The notes under the pieces: model-generated
What the model saw: the letters and a program-made list of their open reading frames with translations, nothing else
Told to the model about the DNA's origin: nothing
Database searches by the model: none
Shown here: positions 1 through 10,603 of the stretch, piece by piece
Numbering within the stretch: the first letter of the stretch is position 1
Layout: every line of letters begins with the position of its first letter
DNA from: Mucilaginibacter pineti
Lineage (GTDB): Bacteria > Bacteroidota > Bacteroidia > Sphingobacteriales > Sphingobacteriaceae
Reading direction: 5' to 3'
Assembly: GCF_900101875.1 (NCBI RefSeq)
Contig: NZ_FNAI01000007.1
Location: 1 to 64,000, forward strand
Length of the DNA stretch: 64,000 nt
Program-made: the position numbers and the translations under genes

Positions 1-375
1 TAATTGTCATGCTGGTTAAATAAAGGTTTGTCGAAAGTGCTTATTTATCTACTGATCCGCAATACATGAACCGGCCTTTTTTTATCCTTAAAAACCGCTG
101 AAAAAAAGCTGATTATACCCTGTTGGGGAATGAAATTTAAATGCAGCTTTGTTAAACAAAACAATGCTGCTTAAACAGATAGAACAAACCGGCAGTTAAT
201 TATACGACGTAAGGTTTTTATTTTTAATTAAATAGCTTGTTTGATATGATAATTGTGATTTTAAAACTAAACAGCGTTACTGTTTAAAATATATTTACTA
301 ACCAATTAACGGGGAATTAACCATTCCCCAACCTAAAACTTATTTTTTAACATAAACCTTATCACTTTTTAAATT
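1..375. other. AT-rich leader region, no gene seen
   Basis: No open reading frame with recognisable features is present. The stretch is AT-rich and is probably the intergenic and leader region of the tail-collar gene. A near-match to the Bacteroidota -7 element (TATATTTA, 290-297) lies about 80 bases before that gene, but it has no TTG at the right distance, so I do not call it a promoter. Confidence 0.5.
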
Positions 376-912
376 ATGGACCCTTACATTGGTGAAATCA
401 AAATGTTTGCGGGCGATTACGCCCCGGTAGATTGGTTATTATGCGACGGCAAAACCTATCAAATTGGCCGCTATCAGGAATTATATGCGCTGATACAAAA
501 TTATTACGGCGGCGATGGCTCCAGTACCTTTGCGGTGCCTGATCTGCGTGGCCGTGCTCCCGTTTGTGTCGGCCAGGCGCCGGATTTGTCATATTATGGC
601 CTGGGTAAAAAGGTTGGCAGCGAAAAAATAATTTTATCTCAACAACAACTACCCTCGCACAATCACGGGGTTAATGCAGTTGTATTGGGAACGAAACCCG
701 TGCCTGCTGCAACAAATTACCCTTCTGCCGTTCCTGTTGATCCGAGTACCGGCCAGGGAATAAATACTTATTCAGATGCCACGCCTGACGTTCAGTTAAA
801 TCCCGGTACCATAGCTGCTACCGGCGACAATGCTCCGGTTCAAATAGTACAACCAGTGCTGGGTTTAACATTTATTATAGCCACTAAAGGTATCTGGCCG
901 CCAAGACCGTAA
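376..912 (+). CDS. Phage tail-collar domain protein (MdpB-like)
   Basis: A 178-residue protein of the tail-collar/microcystin-dependent-protein type. Residues 1-60 carry the usual family start (a GEI.MFAG segment, then W..CDG, then L..LI...YGGDG) and a PDLRGR motif near residue 57; SHNHG follows near residue 95. The C-terminus ends in a short hydrophobic strand, as in the family. There is no signal peptide. Relatives include phage tail fibre tips, but many Bacteroidota carry stand-alone copies beside surface-protein genes. No other phage gene is nearby and the next genes are a formyltransferase and a giant adhesin, so a role at the cell surface or in a contractile-type particle is more likely than a prophage remnant. 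Family assignment is firm; the role is not known. Confidence 0.85.
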   Translation: MDPYIGEIKMFAGDYAPVDWLLCDGKTYQIGRYQELYALIQNYYGGDGSSTFAVPDLRGRAPVCVGQAPDLSYYGLGKKVGSEKIILSQQQLPSHNHGVNAVVLGTKPVPAATNYPSAVPVDPSTGQGINTYSDATPDVQLNPGTIAATGDNAPVQIVQPVLGLTFIIATKGIWPPRP

Positions 913-952
913 TAATTATGGGTTATCAGCCAGCTATATTTTACAGTAACCA

Positions 953-1894
953 ATGAAAATTGGCATTGTATCCAATTCAAAAATATGCTTACCCCTGCTT
1001 CATTATTTAAGTAATAATAAGGCAGGGGTTATGCTGTACCTGGGCAAATCGGGACAGCCAGGTTTCCATATTAATGATATTATAGCTTTTTGCAGGGCCA
1101 GGAAAATAGCCGTACACGCAGAAGAAGATAAAAACGAGCTATACCAATGGCAGCAATTGCATAGTCCGGATATTGTTTTTTTTTCGGGTTATAGCTACAA
1201 AGTGAACGTGGTACAACTAAAAGGAGTGCCAAAAGGAATATATAACATACACTTTGGGGTGTTGCCGCAATACAGGGGGGCCTCGCCTGTTTTCTGGCAA
1301 TTGAAAAACGGAGAAGCGCAAATGGGGCTCACTATTCATGAGATGACCGATAGATTAGATAGCGGTGCGGTTGTTTGGGAGCAAACGATAAAGAACGAAG
1401 AGTACCATACCTACAATTATATAAATCAATTATTTAGTGAGCTGCAAGTGAGGGGAGTTGCAGAACTACTTATAAAGCTAAGCCAGGAGCAGCTACTTCA
1501 TAAAAGCGAACAGGATGAAAGTCGGGGCAATTATTACGGCAAGCCACAATTGGCTGATGTAATGATAAACTGGGATACGATGGACGTAAAAGAAATATTG
1601 AACCTGGTAAAAGCCTGCACATCCTGGAATAACGGGGCAGGCACTTTGATAAACGGGCTCGAATTAAAAATATTAGATGCCGAAACAGCTTTGGCAGAAA
1701 CAAATAATAAACCCGGCACAATTACCATAGCTAACAACAAGTTTAATGTGGCTTGCATAAATAACAAAGCCCTAAGCATTAACTTTTTAAATATAAATAA
1801 TACTTGCATCCCGGCCCGGCATGCAGGTTTTTATGGTTTAAAAACAGGGCAAATATTTATTAGCAAAATATACGGCATTGCCGGTAAAATATAA
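953..1894 (+). CDS. Formyltransferase-family protein (Fmt/ArnA-like fold)
   Basis: A 313-residue protein with the N10-formyltetrahydrofolate transferase fold. The signature NIHFGVLPQYRGASP around residues 98-112 supplies the catalytic Asn and His, and LDSG near residue 136 supplies the Asp. A C-terminal Fmt_C-like domain starts near YYGKP (about residue 194). The family moves a formyl group to an amine: Met-tRNA for Fmt, sugar nucleotides for ArnA and relatives. The N-terminus (MKIGIVSNSKICLPLLHYL) differs from housekeeping Fmt, and the gene lies 40 bases after the tail-collar gene and 23 bases before the giant adhesin gene. That makes a specialised acceptor more likely than initiator tRNA. 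The acceptor cannot be read from the sequence. Confidence 0.8.
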   Translation: MKIGIVSNSKICLPLLHYLSNNKAGVMLYLGKSGQPGFHINDIIAFCRARKIAVHAEEDKNELYQWQQLHSPDIVFFSGYSYKVNVVQLKGVPKGIYNIHFGVLPQYRGASPVFWQLKNGEAQMGLTIHEMTDRLDSGAVVWEQTIKNEEYHTYNYINQLFSELQVRGVAELLIKLSQEQLLHKSEQDESRGNYYGKPQLADVMINWDTMDVKEILNLVKACTSWNNGAGTLINGLELKILDAETALAETNNKPGTITIANNKFNVACINNKALSINFLNINNTCIPARHAGFYGLKTGQIFISKIYGIAGKI

Positions 1895-1917
1895 AACCTA
1901 ACGCTTAACCTTTCATT

Positions 1918-4900
1918 ATGAAAACACTTTTACTTATTGTTAAAAAGGTGATGGACAAAGGCCGAAAATCATTTTCGGCTATAGTGCTATTGCTGATATT
2001 ATTGGGGATAACCCAAAATACGTATGCACAGGTTTATTACCTTTTAAACAGCAGCACAGGTAATACTACTAACGTTGCAAACTCATTAAGAAAAGTTGAT
2101 TATAATGGTAGCAATGACGGTGTAGTTACCAGTTCGATACCCAACCCCAGCTTAGTTGAGGTTGACGCACCCAATAACCGCATATTTGCCTATAGTGCCT
2201 TTGTAGGTAATAGGGTTATTAATGTCATAAATATGACGACCGGCGCGGTTATAAATACCATTACTTTGCCAGCAGGCATTCAGGTATCCGGCCCGTCTGT
2301 AACAGCAATTAAGTATGACCCCATTAACGATTGGGTATATTACGTATCCAACAGCAATACAGGTACTGCCAATGATCTGAATGCTATATACAGGTCTAAA
2401 CCAGATGGTACTCAAAATACTGTCTTGGCAAAACAATTTGCTTTATTGCCGCAATGGCTGGCGCTCGATATTCCTAATAACCGGGTGTTTGTCAATGATG
2501 GACTTTTTAGCGCCCGTAAAATGCTAACTTTTGATTTGACCAGCAATACAGTAACAGCCAGCACCCCGTTAGTCAATATAGTAAATGCTATCGGTTACGA
2601 CGCAGTAACCGATTATATCTATTATATAACATCCGATAACGACCAGTTGAATAGCGGTACTACCAATGGCACTGTTAATGATGCATTAAGAAAGATACGT
2701 CCCGGTGGTGCAGGTGGTGAAGTTGTGGTTAAATCATCGTTAGTTATAAGCCCTCAATACATGGCACTGGATGCAGGTAATAACCGTGCTTTTGTTTACA
2801 ATGGATATTACGGCAGCTCGCAAACTATAAGATTATCTAATACCGGTATTTACGCGGTAGATCTTACAACGGGTAATACTACCTTAACGCTTGACCATTC
2901 AGGATTGCAAAATACGCCTAATTACCTTAGGGTTTATGGCCTGTTTGCCCCGGCGCGCCCTATTGTTGCAACTGCCTCAGTTTCAACTTTTTCATCCGCA
3001 TCTGCAACATTAGGCGGTGATATAATAAGCAGCGATGTAAGCGTAACCGAGCGTGGGGTAGTATATAGCTCCACCAATCAAACGCCAACAATTGGCGGCA
3101 GTGGTGTCACAAAATCAGCTATCGGCAGTGGTAATGGTGCTTTCTCCGGAAGCATAACCGGGCTATCAAGTTCAACCACGTATTACGTACGCTCATATGC
3201 AACCAGTACTGCCGGTACAGGTTATGGTGATGTGGTTTCTTTTTCAACACAATCAAATGATGCCACCCTTTCGGGGCTTAGTTTAAGTAGTGGTTCATTA
3301 AACACAACATTTGCTTCGGCTACTACTTCTTATACAGCCTCGGTACCAAATGCCACAACTTCGGTAACCGTAATACCAACCCGTAACCAGGCTAATGCTA
3401 CTATAACAGTTAACGGTACAGCTGTAACATCAGGCTCAGCATCAGGTAGTATAGGTTTAAATATTGGCGATAATACAGTAACCACTATTGTAACCGCCCA
3501 GGATGGTTCGACAACCAAAACCTATACTGTTACGGTAAACAGGGCCAAAACGGCACAAACAATTACTTTTGCGTCAACAGCTTCAAAAGCATACGGCAGT
3601 GCAGATTATGCTCCCGGTGCAACATCAAGCAGCGGGTTAACGGTTAGCTATAGCAGCGATAACACGGCTGTGGCAACTATAGTAGGTGGTAACATTCACC
3701 TTGTTGGGCCGGGCACTGCCAACATAACGGCCTCGCAGGCTGGCGATGCCAATAACCTGGCCGCAACCAGCGTAGTGCAGGCCTTAACGGTAAATAATGC
3801 TGCAATAACGGTAACAGCAACTGCCGCAAATAAAATTTATGGCGATGCAGATCCATCGTTTACATACTCCATAACTTCGGGTGCATTAGTAGGTACTGAT
3901 GCCTTTAGCGGGACGCTAACACGCGATGCCGGTACCAATATCGGTACTTACAATATTACCCAGGGTACGCTTAATTTAGGTAACAAATACACGCTTACTT
4001 TTGTTCCGGGCGTTTTAACCGTTAATAAACGGGCCATCAGCATTCAACCTGCGCCTGCAATTAAATCATACGGCGATAATGATCCCGGCGGTTATCCTTA
4101 TTATTATAGGGTGGGTTCATTGGCAAGTACTGATGGTATGACAGGCTCATATGTACGCGAGCCGGGTGAAACCCCGGGTACCTACGCGTTAAGTATAGGA
4201 ACCAAACATCCCGTAAATGCCACAACAGGTGTTGACCAGACCAATAACTACGATATAACTTTTATCCCCGAATATTTAACCATCACCAAAAGGGTGATAA
4301 CCCTGCATCCGGTACCCGCCACGAAAGTTTACGGAAATGCCGACCCCACCTTCCCTTACCAGTTTACTGTAGGTTCGCTTGCACCGGGTGAGGGTATGAC
4401 GGGTACGTTTGGCAGAGAGCCCGGCGAAAATGTCGGTACCTATGCCTTAAATCTTGGTACAAAAAGGCCCGTCAATGCAACATCGGGCGTTTTTACTGAT
4501 CAGTATTACACCATATCAATTATATCTGACAACCTTACCATTACCAAAAAAACGATTATGGTAAGCGCAAACGCACTAAGTAAAACCTATGGCGATGCCG
4601 ACCCCGCTTTAACTTACGCCGCCGATGCGCTTGGTTTTAGTGATACCTTTAGCGGCACGCTAACACGCGTTGCTGGTGAAGGTGTTGGCACTTATGCCAT
4701 TAGTCAGGGCTCACTTGCTTTAAACACTACTAACTATAACCTGAATTTTACAGGTTCAAATTTTACCATCGGTAAAAAAACCATCAACGTAACGGCTAAC
4801 GTGCAAACTAAAACCTATGGCGACCCAGACCCTGCCTTAACCTATACGGCTGATGCACTGGCCAATGGCGAGAGCTTTACAGGTGCATTAACCCGTGCTG

Positions 4901-7900
4901 CCGGCGATGCCGCTGGTACATATGCCATTACCCAGGGAAGCCTGGTGTTAAATGGCAACTATACTTTAGCCTTTACAGGCAATAACTTAACTATCGGCCA
5001 AAAAGCAATTAATATAACCGCAAACGCGCAGAGCAAAACATATGGCGATGCAGATCCCGCTTTAACCTATACAGCCGATGCATTACTTGGCAGCGATACC
5101 TTTACCGGTGCGCTAACCCGTGCTGGCGGCGAAACCGCAGGTGATTACGCCATTACCCTGGGCAGCCTGACGGCGAGTAGTAATTACGCTTTAAATTATA
5201 CAGGTAACAACTTAACCATTGGTAAGGTTGCTTTAAGTTACGTAGCCACCCCGGTAAGTAAAATTTACCTGTCGCCTAACCCAACTTTTACAGGTACAGT
5301 AACCGGGTTTATCAATGGCGATACACAGGCATCGGCTACAACCGGTACATTAAGTTTTACATCAACAGCAACAGACTCAAGTCCGCAGGGTAATTACCCC
5401 ATTAACGGTTCGGGTTTAAATGCAGCCAATTATAGTTTTATCCAGGCAGCGGCAAATAGTTCGGCCTTAACGGTTGTTTTATCGCCCGATGCCACTTTAT
5501 CTAATATAACCGTTAGCCAGGGAACATTAAACACTCCTTTTGATGCCGGTACGTTGCAATACACTGTTAATGTAGATCATAACACTACATCAATTGACCT
5601 TACTGCTGTTCTTCATCAGGCTAATGCCACTATGCTTGTTAACGGTGCAGCACTAACATCAGGTTTGGCAACTACCTTGCCTTTAGGTGCCGGCAATAAT
5701 TACTTTACCATAGTGATAACTGCCCAGGATGGCACCACTACACAAAACTACCTGGTAACTGTAAACAGGGCGTTTTCAACAAACACCCTGTTAACAAACA
5801 TTACGCTTAGCGGAGTTACATTAAACCCTGTGTTTGATTCAAATACTACAACCTATACGGCGTCTGTAGGTAACCTTGTAGATGGTACCGATGCTACCGC
5901 GACCACTGCGGATGTTGATGCCAGTGCACAGTTAGGCCCAGTGAAATTATCGGCAACTACGCCTTACCATTTAACATTAAATGTTGGCGACAATCCTATC
6001 AACGTTGACGGGGTTGCCCAAAACGGCGATATTAAACATTATTATATAACCGTAACCAGGGCAGCATCGTCAGATGCCAGCCTGGCATCGCTTAACACTA
6101 CCGTGTTAACATTTAATGAGCCGTTTAGCAGTACTACCTATAATTATACGGCAACTGTAGCCAACAATGTAGCGCAGTTTAACTTTGCGCCTGTTGCCAC
6201 AAACAACGCCGCCACTATTACATTTAATGGCAATCCCGTAACTTATTACGGCGTTACACCAACACTTAACTATGGAGTTAATACCTATAGTATAATAGTT
6301 AAATCTGAGGATGGTACGGCAACAAATACCTACACCATTACGGTAACCCGTACGCTGTCGTCAGATAATAACCTGTCTACACTTTCCATTCCATTTGTTA
6401 CTACACTAAATGAACCATTTGATCCCAGTGTACTAAACTATACCGCTACGCTGGCCGATTCGACCATAACCGGTTTGCCACTTACAGCTTACTCTTATGA
6501 TCCAAATGCTACCATGAAAATAAATGGTACCGCGGTAACCAGGTTTGCCAATTATACCATGACTTTACATGGCGGGATTAATACTTTTAATATAGTAGTT
6601 ACGCCACAGGATAACAGTACCCCAAAAACATATACGCTGGTGCTTACCCGGGCAGGTATGCCGCCGCCGCTGTATTCGCCCGATGCTTCTTTAGCTGCAA
6701 TTTCTGTTTCGGGTACCGGCTACAGTTATAACTTCAATTTCGCTTATGATGTGCTTAAGCCGCTTAACGTAGCAAATAAAATTACCGGGGTAAGGCTTCA
6801 TCCTGTAACCGGCGATGTTGGTGCCACAACTACCGTTAATGGCGTTGCTATAGCTTATGACGCCAGCACCGATCTGCTGCCATTAAATGTAGGCGATAAT
6901 ACTTTTGATGTAGTTGTAACTGCCGCGGATGGGGTTCATAAAACAACAACAACACTGCATGTTAACAGGCTGCCTGCTGCCGATGTTAGCCTTGCTTCAT
7001 TAGCTTTAAACGCCGGTACGTTAAGTCCTGCTTTTGCCGGCACAACATTTACTTATACGGCTTCTGTCCCTTATAGCTTTAGCAACTTAAACGTAACCCC
7101 GGTTGCCACCTCCGCTACTGCAACAGTTACCGTAGGCGCTACTACCATAGGCGCCGGTACGCCAAGTGCAAGTGTTCCGCTTAATACAGGACTGCCAAAC
7201 CGGATAAGGGTTACAGTAACCGCTGCCGATGGCGTAAATACACAGGTTTATACTGTAAATGTAACCCGTTTAGCGCCCGATGCATCACTTGCATCACTAA
7301 CCCTTAGCAGTGGTACGCTTAGTCCGTCATTTAACGGTGCAACTACAGGTTATACAGCTTCAGTTGGTAATAATGTAAGCAATGTTACTGTTAAGCCTAT
7401 TGCTGTTGATCCTGGTTCGGTTGTAACTGTTAATGACATTTCGCCCGATAATGCAAACCTGGTAAACATACCTTTAACCGTTGGTGCAAATAGTATAACC
7501 ACAATAATAACAGCACCGGACGGTACAACTACCCAAACATATACGGTAACAGTAACCAGGGCTGCTGCAAATGCCGGGTCTTCAGATGCCAGTTTAACCC
7601 AACTGAAGGTTAGTAATGGAACCTTAGACCCTGTGTTTTTATCGTCGACAACAGCCTACACAACCATTGTAGCTAATGGTATAAGTAATATTACAGTTAC
7701 CCCTACTATAACGGCACTTCAACATGTGGTAACTACGGTAAATGGTGTAACTGTTTCACCTGTAGCAATCCCATTAAATATTGGCGCCAACATTATAAAC
7801 ATTACAGTAACAGCCCAGGATGGTACTACCAGCAACACTTACACGCTAACGGTTAAACGTGCAGGGCCTGGCTCGAGCGATGCGAGGTTGTCATTCGCGA

Positions 7901-10326
7901 TGAATCCGAAGGTGGTTTTTATTCCTGCCTCAGGTGCGGCTAATTATAACTATGCTGTTTCTGTTGCAGCAGGTACAGGCAGTGTAACTATAACGCCCCA
8001 GGGAATTAATGCAAATGGGGTAATAACTGTAAACGGAAATGTGGTGCCGAGTGGTGCTGCATCTTCGCCAATTGCGCTGAATGCAGGCGGTGTAACGCTC
8101 ATTAATTTGCATAGTATAGCAGAGGATGGTGTAAGCACTAAGACTTATAGCATAGCTGTAAGTCAGAATGGATCAAATGATTTTACCACCGGCTTTAAGC
8201 TGACACCATCATCGGTATTGGTGGGCGCCGCAGGCCCGGCCAATTATAATTATACCACTTCGGTTGCGGCTGGTACCAGCAGTGTAACTATTACGCCAAC
8301 AACAATAGAATCTCATACTGTGGTAAGCATAGGCGGATCGGTTGTTGCAAGCGGCACAGCCTCAGCTCCGTTTCCGCTGAATGTTTCCGGCACAACGACG
8401 ATCAATGCGACGGCAACCGCGCAGGATGGCACGCAGCGTACCTATAGTTTTGTAGTAAGCAGAAACGGCTCGAGCGATGTAGGGATGACCTACACGATGA
8501 ACCCGAATGTGCTTTTTGTTCCCGCATCAGGTACGGCTAATTATAACTACAGTGCTTCTGTGGCAGCCGGTACAGGCAGTGTAATTATTACGCCAAAGGC
8601 ATCTAATGCAAATGCGGTAATAACTGTTGAAGGCAATGTAGTACCGAGTGGTGGTGCATCTTCACCAATTACGCTGAATGCAAGCGGTGTAACACTCATT
8701 CATATGCAGATCACCGCAGAGGATGGTATAACCACCAGGACTTATAGCATAGCTGTAAGCCGCACCGGATCAAACAATTTTACCACCAGCTTTAAAATAA
8801 CACCATCATCAGTATTGGTGGTATCCGCCGGCCCGGCCAATTATAATTATATCACCTCGGTTGCGGCTGGTGCCAGTAGTGTAACTATTACGCCAACAAC
8901 AACAGATTCGCATACTGTGGTAAGCATAGCCGGATCGGTTGTTTCAAGTGGTACGGCCTCAACTCCGTTGCCGCTAAATGTTTCCGGCCCAACTACGATC
9001 AATGCAACGGCAACCGCGCAGGATGGCACGCAGCGTACCTATAGTTTTGTAGTAAGCAGAAACGGTTCAAACGACGCAGGGATGGCCTTCACGATGAACC
9101 CGAATGTGCTTTTTGTTACTACAACAGGTACGGCTAATTATAACTCTGTTGCTTCTGTGGCAGCAGGTACAAGTAGTGTAGTTATCACGCCGAAGGCATC
9201 TAATGCAAATGCGGTAATAACTATAGAAGGAAATGTGGTGCCGAGCGGTGTTCCTTGTTCGCCAATCACGCTGAATGCAAGCGGGGCAACACTCATTCAT
9301 ATGCAAATTACCGCAGAGGATGGTGTAACCACCAGGACTTATAGCATAGGTGTAAGCCGGAACGGGTCAAACAATTTTACTACCAGCTTTAAGATGACAC
9401 CATCATCAGTATTTGTGGCAGCCACGGGTGCGGCCGATTATAATTATGCCACTTCAGTTTCAGCAGGTGCCGGCAGTGTAACTATTACGCCAACAACAAC
9501 AGATTCGCATACAGTGGTACGCATAGGCGGTTCGGTTGTTTCAAGTGGTACGGCCTCAGCTCCGTTGCCGCTAAATGTTTCCGGCCCAACTACGATCAAT
9601 GCAACGGCAACCGCGCAGGATGGCACGCAGCGTACCTACAGTTTTGTAGTAAGCAGAAACGGTTCAAACAATGCGGGGTTGACATTCACTATAAGTCCGA
9701 AGGTTCCTTTAACTGTGGTAACAGGTACAGCTACTAATACTAATAACTACAGTGCTTCCGTGGCAGCAGGTACAGGCAGTGTAATTATTACGCCGAAGGC
9801 ATCTGATGCAAATGCGGTAATAACTATAGAAGGGAATGTGGTGCCGAGTGGCGTCCCATCTTCGCCAATCACGCTGAATGCAAGCGGTGTAACGCTCATT
9901 CATATGCAAATTACTGCAGAGGATGGTGTAACCACCGGGAATTATAACATAGCTGTAAGTCAAGATGCTGCCCTATCATTTTTTGCACCTTATATTACGG
10001 TTACCGAAATCGCACCAAAATCAAACGATATTGCCAGCACGGGCATCACCGTTCACCAGGCATTATCACCAAACGGCGATGGTGTTAATGATTTCCTTAC
10101 TATCGATGGTATTGAAAACTATGCCGATAACCATTTATCAATCATGAACTCGGGCGGCCAGCTGGTTTACGAAACCCGGAATTATGGTGTTAACGGTAAT
10201 GTGTTTGATGGCCACTCTAACAAAAGCGGTACCCTGCAAAAATCGGGCACCTATTACTATTCACTTGAATATAAAGATGGGCTCGAAACCAAACGCAAAA
10301 CAGGGTATATTATACTTAAATATTAA
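1918..10326 (+). CDS. Giant secreted repeat adhesin with type IX (CHU_C) sorting domain
   Basis: A 2802-residue surface protein. Order: signal peptide (hydrophobic stretch about 20-36, cut near TYA-Q); a propeller-like region about 38-345; an FnIII-like segment about 350-443; one cadherin-like beta-sandwich (447-543); a Big-like domain (544-628); about seven MBG-type repeats (about 629-1190, marked by K.YGD.DP motifs); about eight further cadherin-like beta-sandwiches, each ending in a DGT.T.TYT.TVTR-like strand (about 1190-1984); seven nearly identical 99-100-residue units (1985-about 2682); and a C-terminal gliding-motility domain with SPNGDGVND near 2717 and a final YIILKY strand. That last domain directs type B type IX secretion. 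The composition is rich in Thr, Ser, Ala, Asn and Val with almost no Cys, as in extracellular adhesins. An alternative start at 1951 would shorten the signal peptide. The adjacent PorP/SprF gene is the usual partner of such proteins. Confidence 0.92.
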   Translation: MKTLLLIVKKVMDKGRKSFSAIVLLLILLGITQNTYAQVYYLLNSSTGNTTNVANSLRKVDYNGSNDGVVTSSIPNPSLVEVDAPNNRIFAYSAFVGNRVINVINMTTGAVINTITLPAGIQVSGPSVTAIKYDPINDWVYYVSNSNTGTANDLNAIYRSKPDGTQNTVLAKQFALLPQWLALDIPNNRVFVNDGLFSARKMLTFDLTSNTVTASTPLVNIVNAIGYDAVTDYIYYITSDNDQLNSGTTNGTVNDALRKIRPGGAGGEVVVKSSLVISPQYMALDAGNNRAFVYNGYYGSSQTIRLSNTGIYAVDLTTGNTTLTLDHSGLQNTPNYLRVYGLFAPARPIVATASVSTFSSASATLGGDIISSDVSVTERGVVYSSTNQTPTIGGSGVTKSAIGSGNGAFSGSITGLSSSTTYYVRSYATSTAGTGYGDVVSFSTQSNDATLSGLSLSSGSLNTTFASATTSYTASVPNATTSVTVIPTRNQANATITVNGTAVTSGSASGSIGLNIGDNTVTTIVTAQDGSTTKTYTVTVNRAKTAQTITFASTASKAYGSADYAPGATSSSGLTVSYSSDNTAVATIVGGNIHLVGPGTANITASQAGDANNLAATSVVQALTVNNAAITVTATAANKIYGDADPSFTYSITSGALVGTDAFSGTLTRDAGTNIGTYNITQGTLNLGNKYTLTFVPGVLTVNKRAISIQPAPAIKSYGDNDPGGYPYYYRVGSLASTDGMTGSYVREPGETPGTYALSIGTKHPVNATTGVDQTNNYDITFIPEYLTITKRVITLHPVPATKVYGNADPTFPYQFTVGSLAPGEGMTGTFGREPGENVGTYALNLGTKRPVNATSGVFTDQYYTISIISDNLTITKKTIMVSANALSKTYGDADPALTYAADALGFSDTFSGTLTRVAGEGVGTYAISQGSLALNTTNYNLNFTGSNFTIGKKTINVTANVQTKTYGDPDPALTYTADALANGESFTGALTRAAGDAAGTYAITQGSLVLNGNYTLAFTGNNLTIGQKAINITANAQSKTYGDADPALTYTADALLGSDTFTGALTRAGGETAGDYAITLGSLTASSNYALNYTGNNLTIGKVALSYVATPVSKIYLSPNPTFTGTVTGFINGDTQASATTGTLSFTSTATDSSPQGNYPINGSGLNAANYSFIQAAANSSALTVVLSPDATLSNITVSQGTLNTPFDAGTLQYTVNVDHNTTSIDLTAVLHQANATMLVNGAALTSGLATTLPLGAGNNYFTIVITAQDGTTTQNYLVTVNRAFSTNTLLTNITLSGVTLNPVFDSNTTTYTASVGNLVDGTDATATTADVDASAQLGPVKLSATTPYHLTLNVGDNPINVDGVAQNGDIKHYYITVTRAASSDASLASLNTTVLTFNEPFSSTTYNYTATVANNVAQFNFAPVATNNAATITFNGNPVTYYGVTPTLNYGVNTYSIIVKSEDGTATNTYTITVTRTLSSDNNLSTLSIPFVTTLNEPFDPSVLNYTATLADSTITGLPLTAYSYDPNATMKINGTAVTRFANYTMTLHGGINTFNIVVTPQDNSTPKTYTLVLTRAGMPPPLYSPDASLAAISVSGTGYSYNFNFAYDVLKPLNVANKITGVRLHPVTGDVGATTTVNGVAIAYDASTDLLPLNVGDNTFDVVVTAADGVHKTTTTLHVNRLPAADVSLASLALNAGTLSPAFAGTTFTYTASVPYSFSNLNVTPVATSATATVTVGATTIGAGTPSASVPLNTGLPNRIRVTVTAADGVNTQVYTVNVTRLAPDASLASLTLSSGTLSPSFNGATTGYTASVGNNVSNVTVKPIAVDPGSVVTVNDISPDNANLVNIPLTVGANSITTIITAPDGTTTQTYTVTVTRAAANAGSSDASLTQLKVSNGTLDPVFLSSTTAYTTIVANGISNITVTPTITALQHVVTTVNGVTVSPVAIPLNIGANIINITVTAQDGTTSNTYTLTVKRAGPGSSDARLSFAMNPKVVFIPASGAANYNYAVSVAAGTGSVTITPQGINANGVITVNGNVVPSGAASSPIALNAGGVTLINLHSIAEDGVSTKTYSIAVSQNGSNDFTTGFKLTPSSVLVGAAGPANYNYTTSVAAGTSSVTITPTTIESHTVVSIGGSVVASGTASAPFPLNVSGTTTINATATAQDGTQRTYSFVVSRNGSSDVGMTYTMNPNVLFVPASGTANYNYSASVAAGTGSVIITPKASNANAVITVEGNVVPSGGASSPITLNASGVTLIHMQITAEDGITTRTYSIAVSRTGSNNFTTSFKITPSSVLVVSAGPANYNYITSVAAGASSVTITPTTTDSHTVVSIAGSVVSSGTASTPLPLNVSGPTTINATATAQDGTQRTYSFVVSRNGSNDAGMAFTMNPNVLFVTTTGTANYNSVASVAAGTSSVVITPKASNANAVITIEGNVVPSGVPCSPITLNASGATLIHMQITAEDGVTTRTYSIGVSRNGSNNFTTSFKMTPSSVFVAATGAADYNYATSVSAGAGSVTITPTTTDSHTVVRIGGSVVSSGTASAPLPLNVSGPTTINATATAQDGTQRTYSFVVSRNGSNNAGLTFTISPKVPLTVVTGTATNTNNYSASVAAGTGSVIITPKASDANAVITIEGNVVPSGVPSSPITLNASGVTLIHMQITAEDGVTTGNYNIAVSQDAALSFFAPYITVTEIAPKSNDIASTGITVHQALSPNGDGVNDFLTIDGIENYADNHLSIMNSGGQLVYETRNYGVNGNVFDGHSNKSGTLQKSGTYYYSLEYKDGLETKRKTGYIILKY
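7870..9963 (+). repeat. Seven tandem ~300-bp units, alternating types A and B, inside the adhesin gene
   Basis: Unit starts are at 7870 (A), 8170 (B), 8467 (A), 8767 (B), 9064 (A), 9364 (B) and 9661 (A). A units are 300 bp (the last 303) and B units 297 bp, giving a 597-bp AB period. Each encodes one beta-sandwich. A units contain NYN.SVAAGT, NAVIT.EGNVVPSG and AEDG.T; B units contain TPSSV, SHTVV.I.GSVV.SGTAS and ATAQDGTQRTYSFVVSRN. The end of the B unit is nearly the same at the DNA level in all three copies, which shows recent duplication or gene conversion. Confidence 0.95.
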
Positions 10327-10374
10327 TATGCACCTATAAGCGCAGGATTATTCTATTTGCAATAACAACATAAT

Positions 10375-10412
10375 GTCTGCTACCGGTATCAATTGCCGGT
10401 GGCAGACTTTTT
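10375..10412 (+). terminator. Rho-independent terminator after the adhesin gene
   Basis: A 12-bp stem (GTCTGCTACCGG with CCGGTGGCAGAC, one G-T pair), a 9-base loop and a TTTTT tail, 50 bases after the stop codon. The rest of the gap up to 10603 shows no gene. Confidence 0.85.
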
Positions 10413-10603
10413 AGTTATAACAGGCAACTATTTTAACAAATTAAAAAGGGTGAAATCAGCCTGGTAAACATGGCTATTTAGGGCGATATACACTATTGCC
10501 GAATCAATAAATACGGCTATAATTACTTTAGTTTTTTAAGGCTCAGGAGTATTATCATTTTTAATATAAACAATAAAAAATAACGGGGTAGAAACTGGTA
10601 TTT

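Noticed and set aside
376..912. Prophage remnant marked by the tail-collar gene
   Set aside because: No other phage gene, integrase or attachment site is near; stand-alone tail-collar proteins are common in Bacteroidota.
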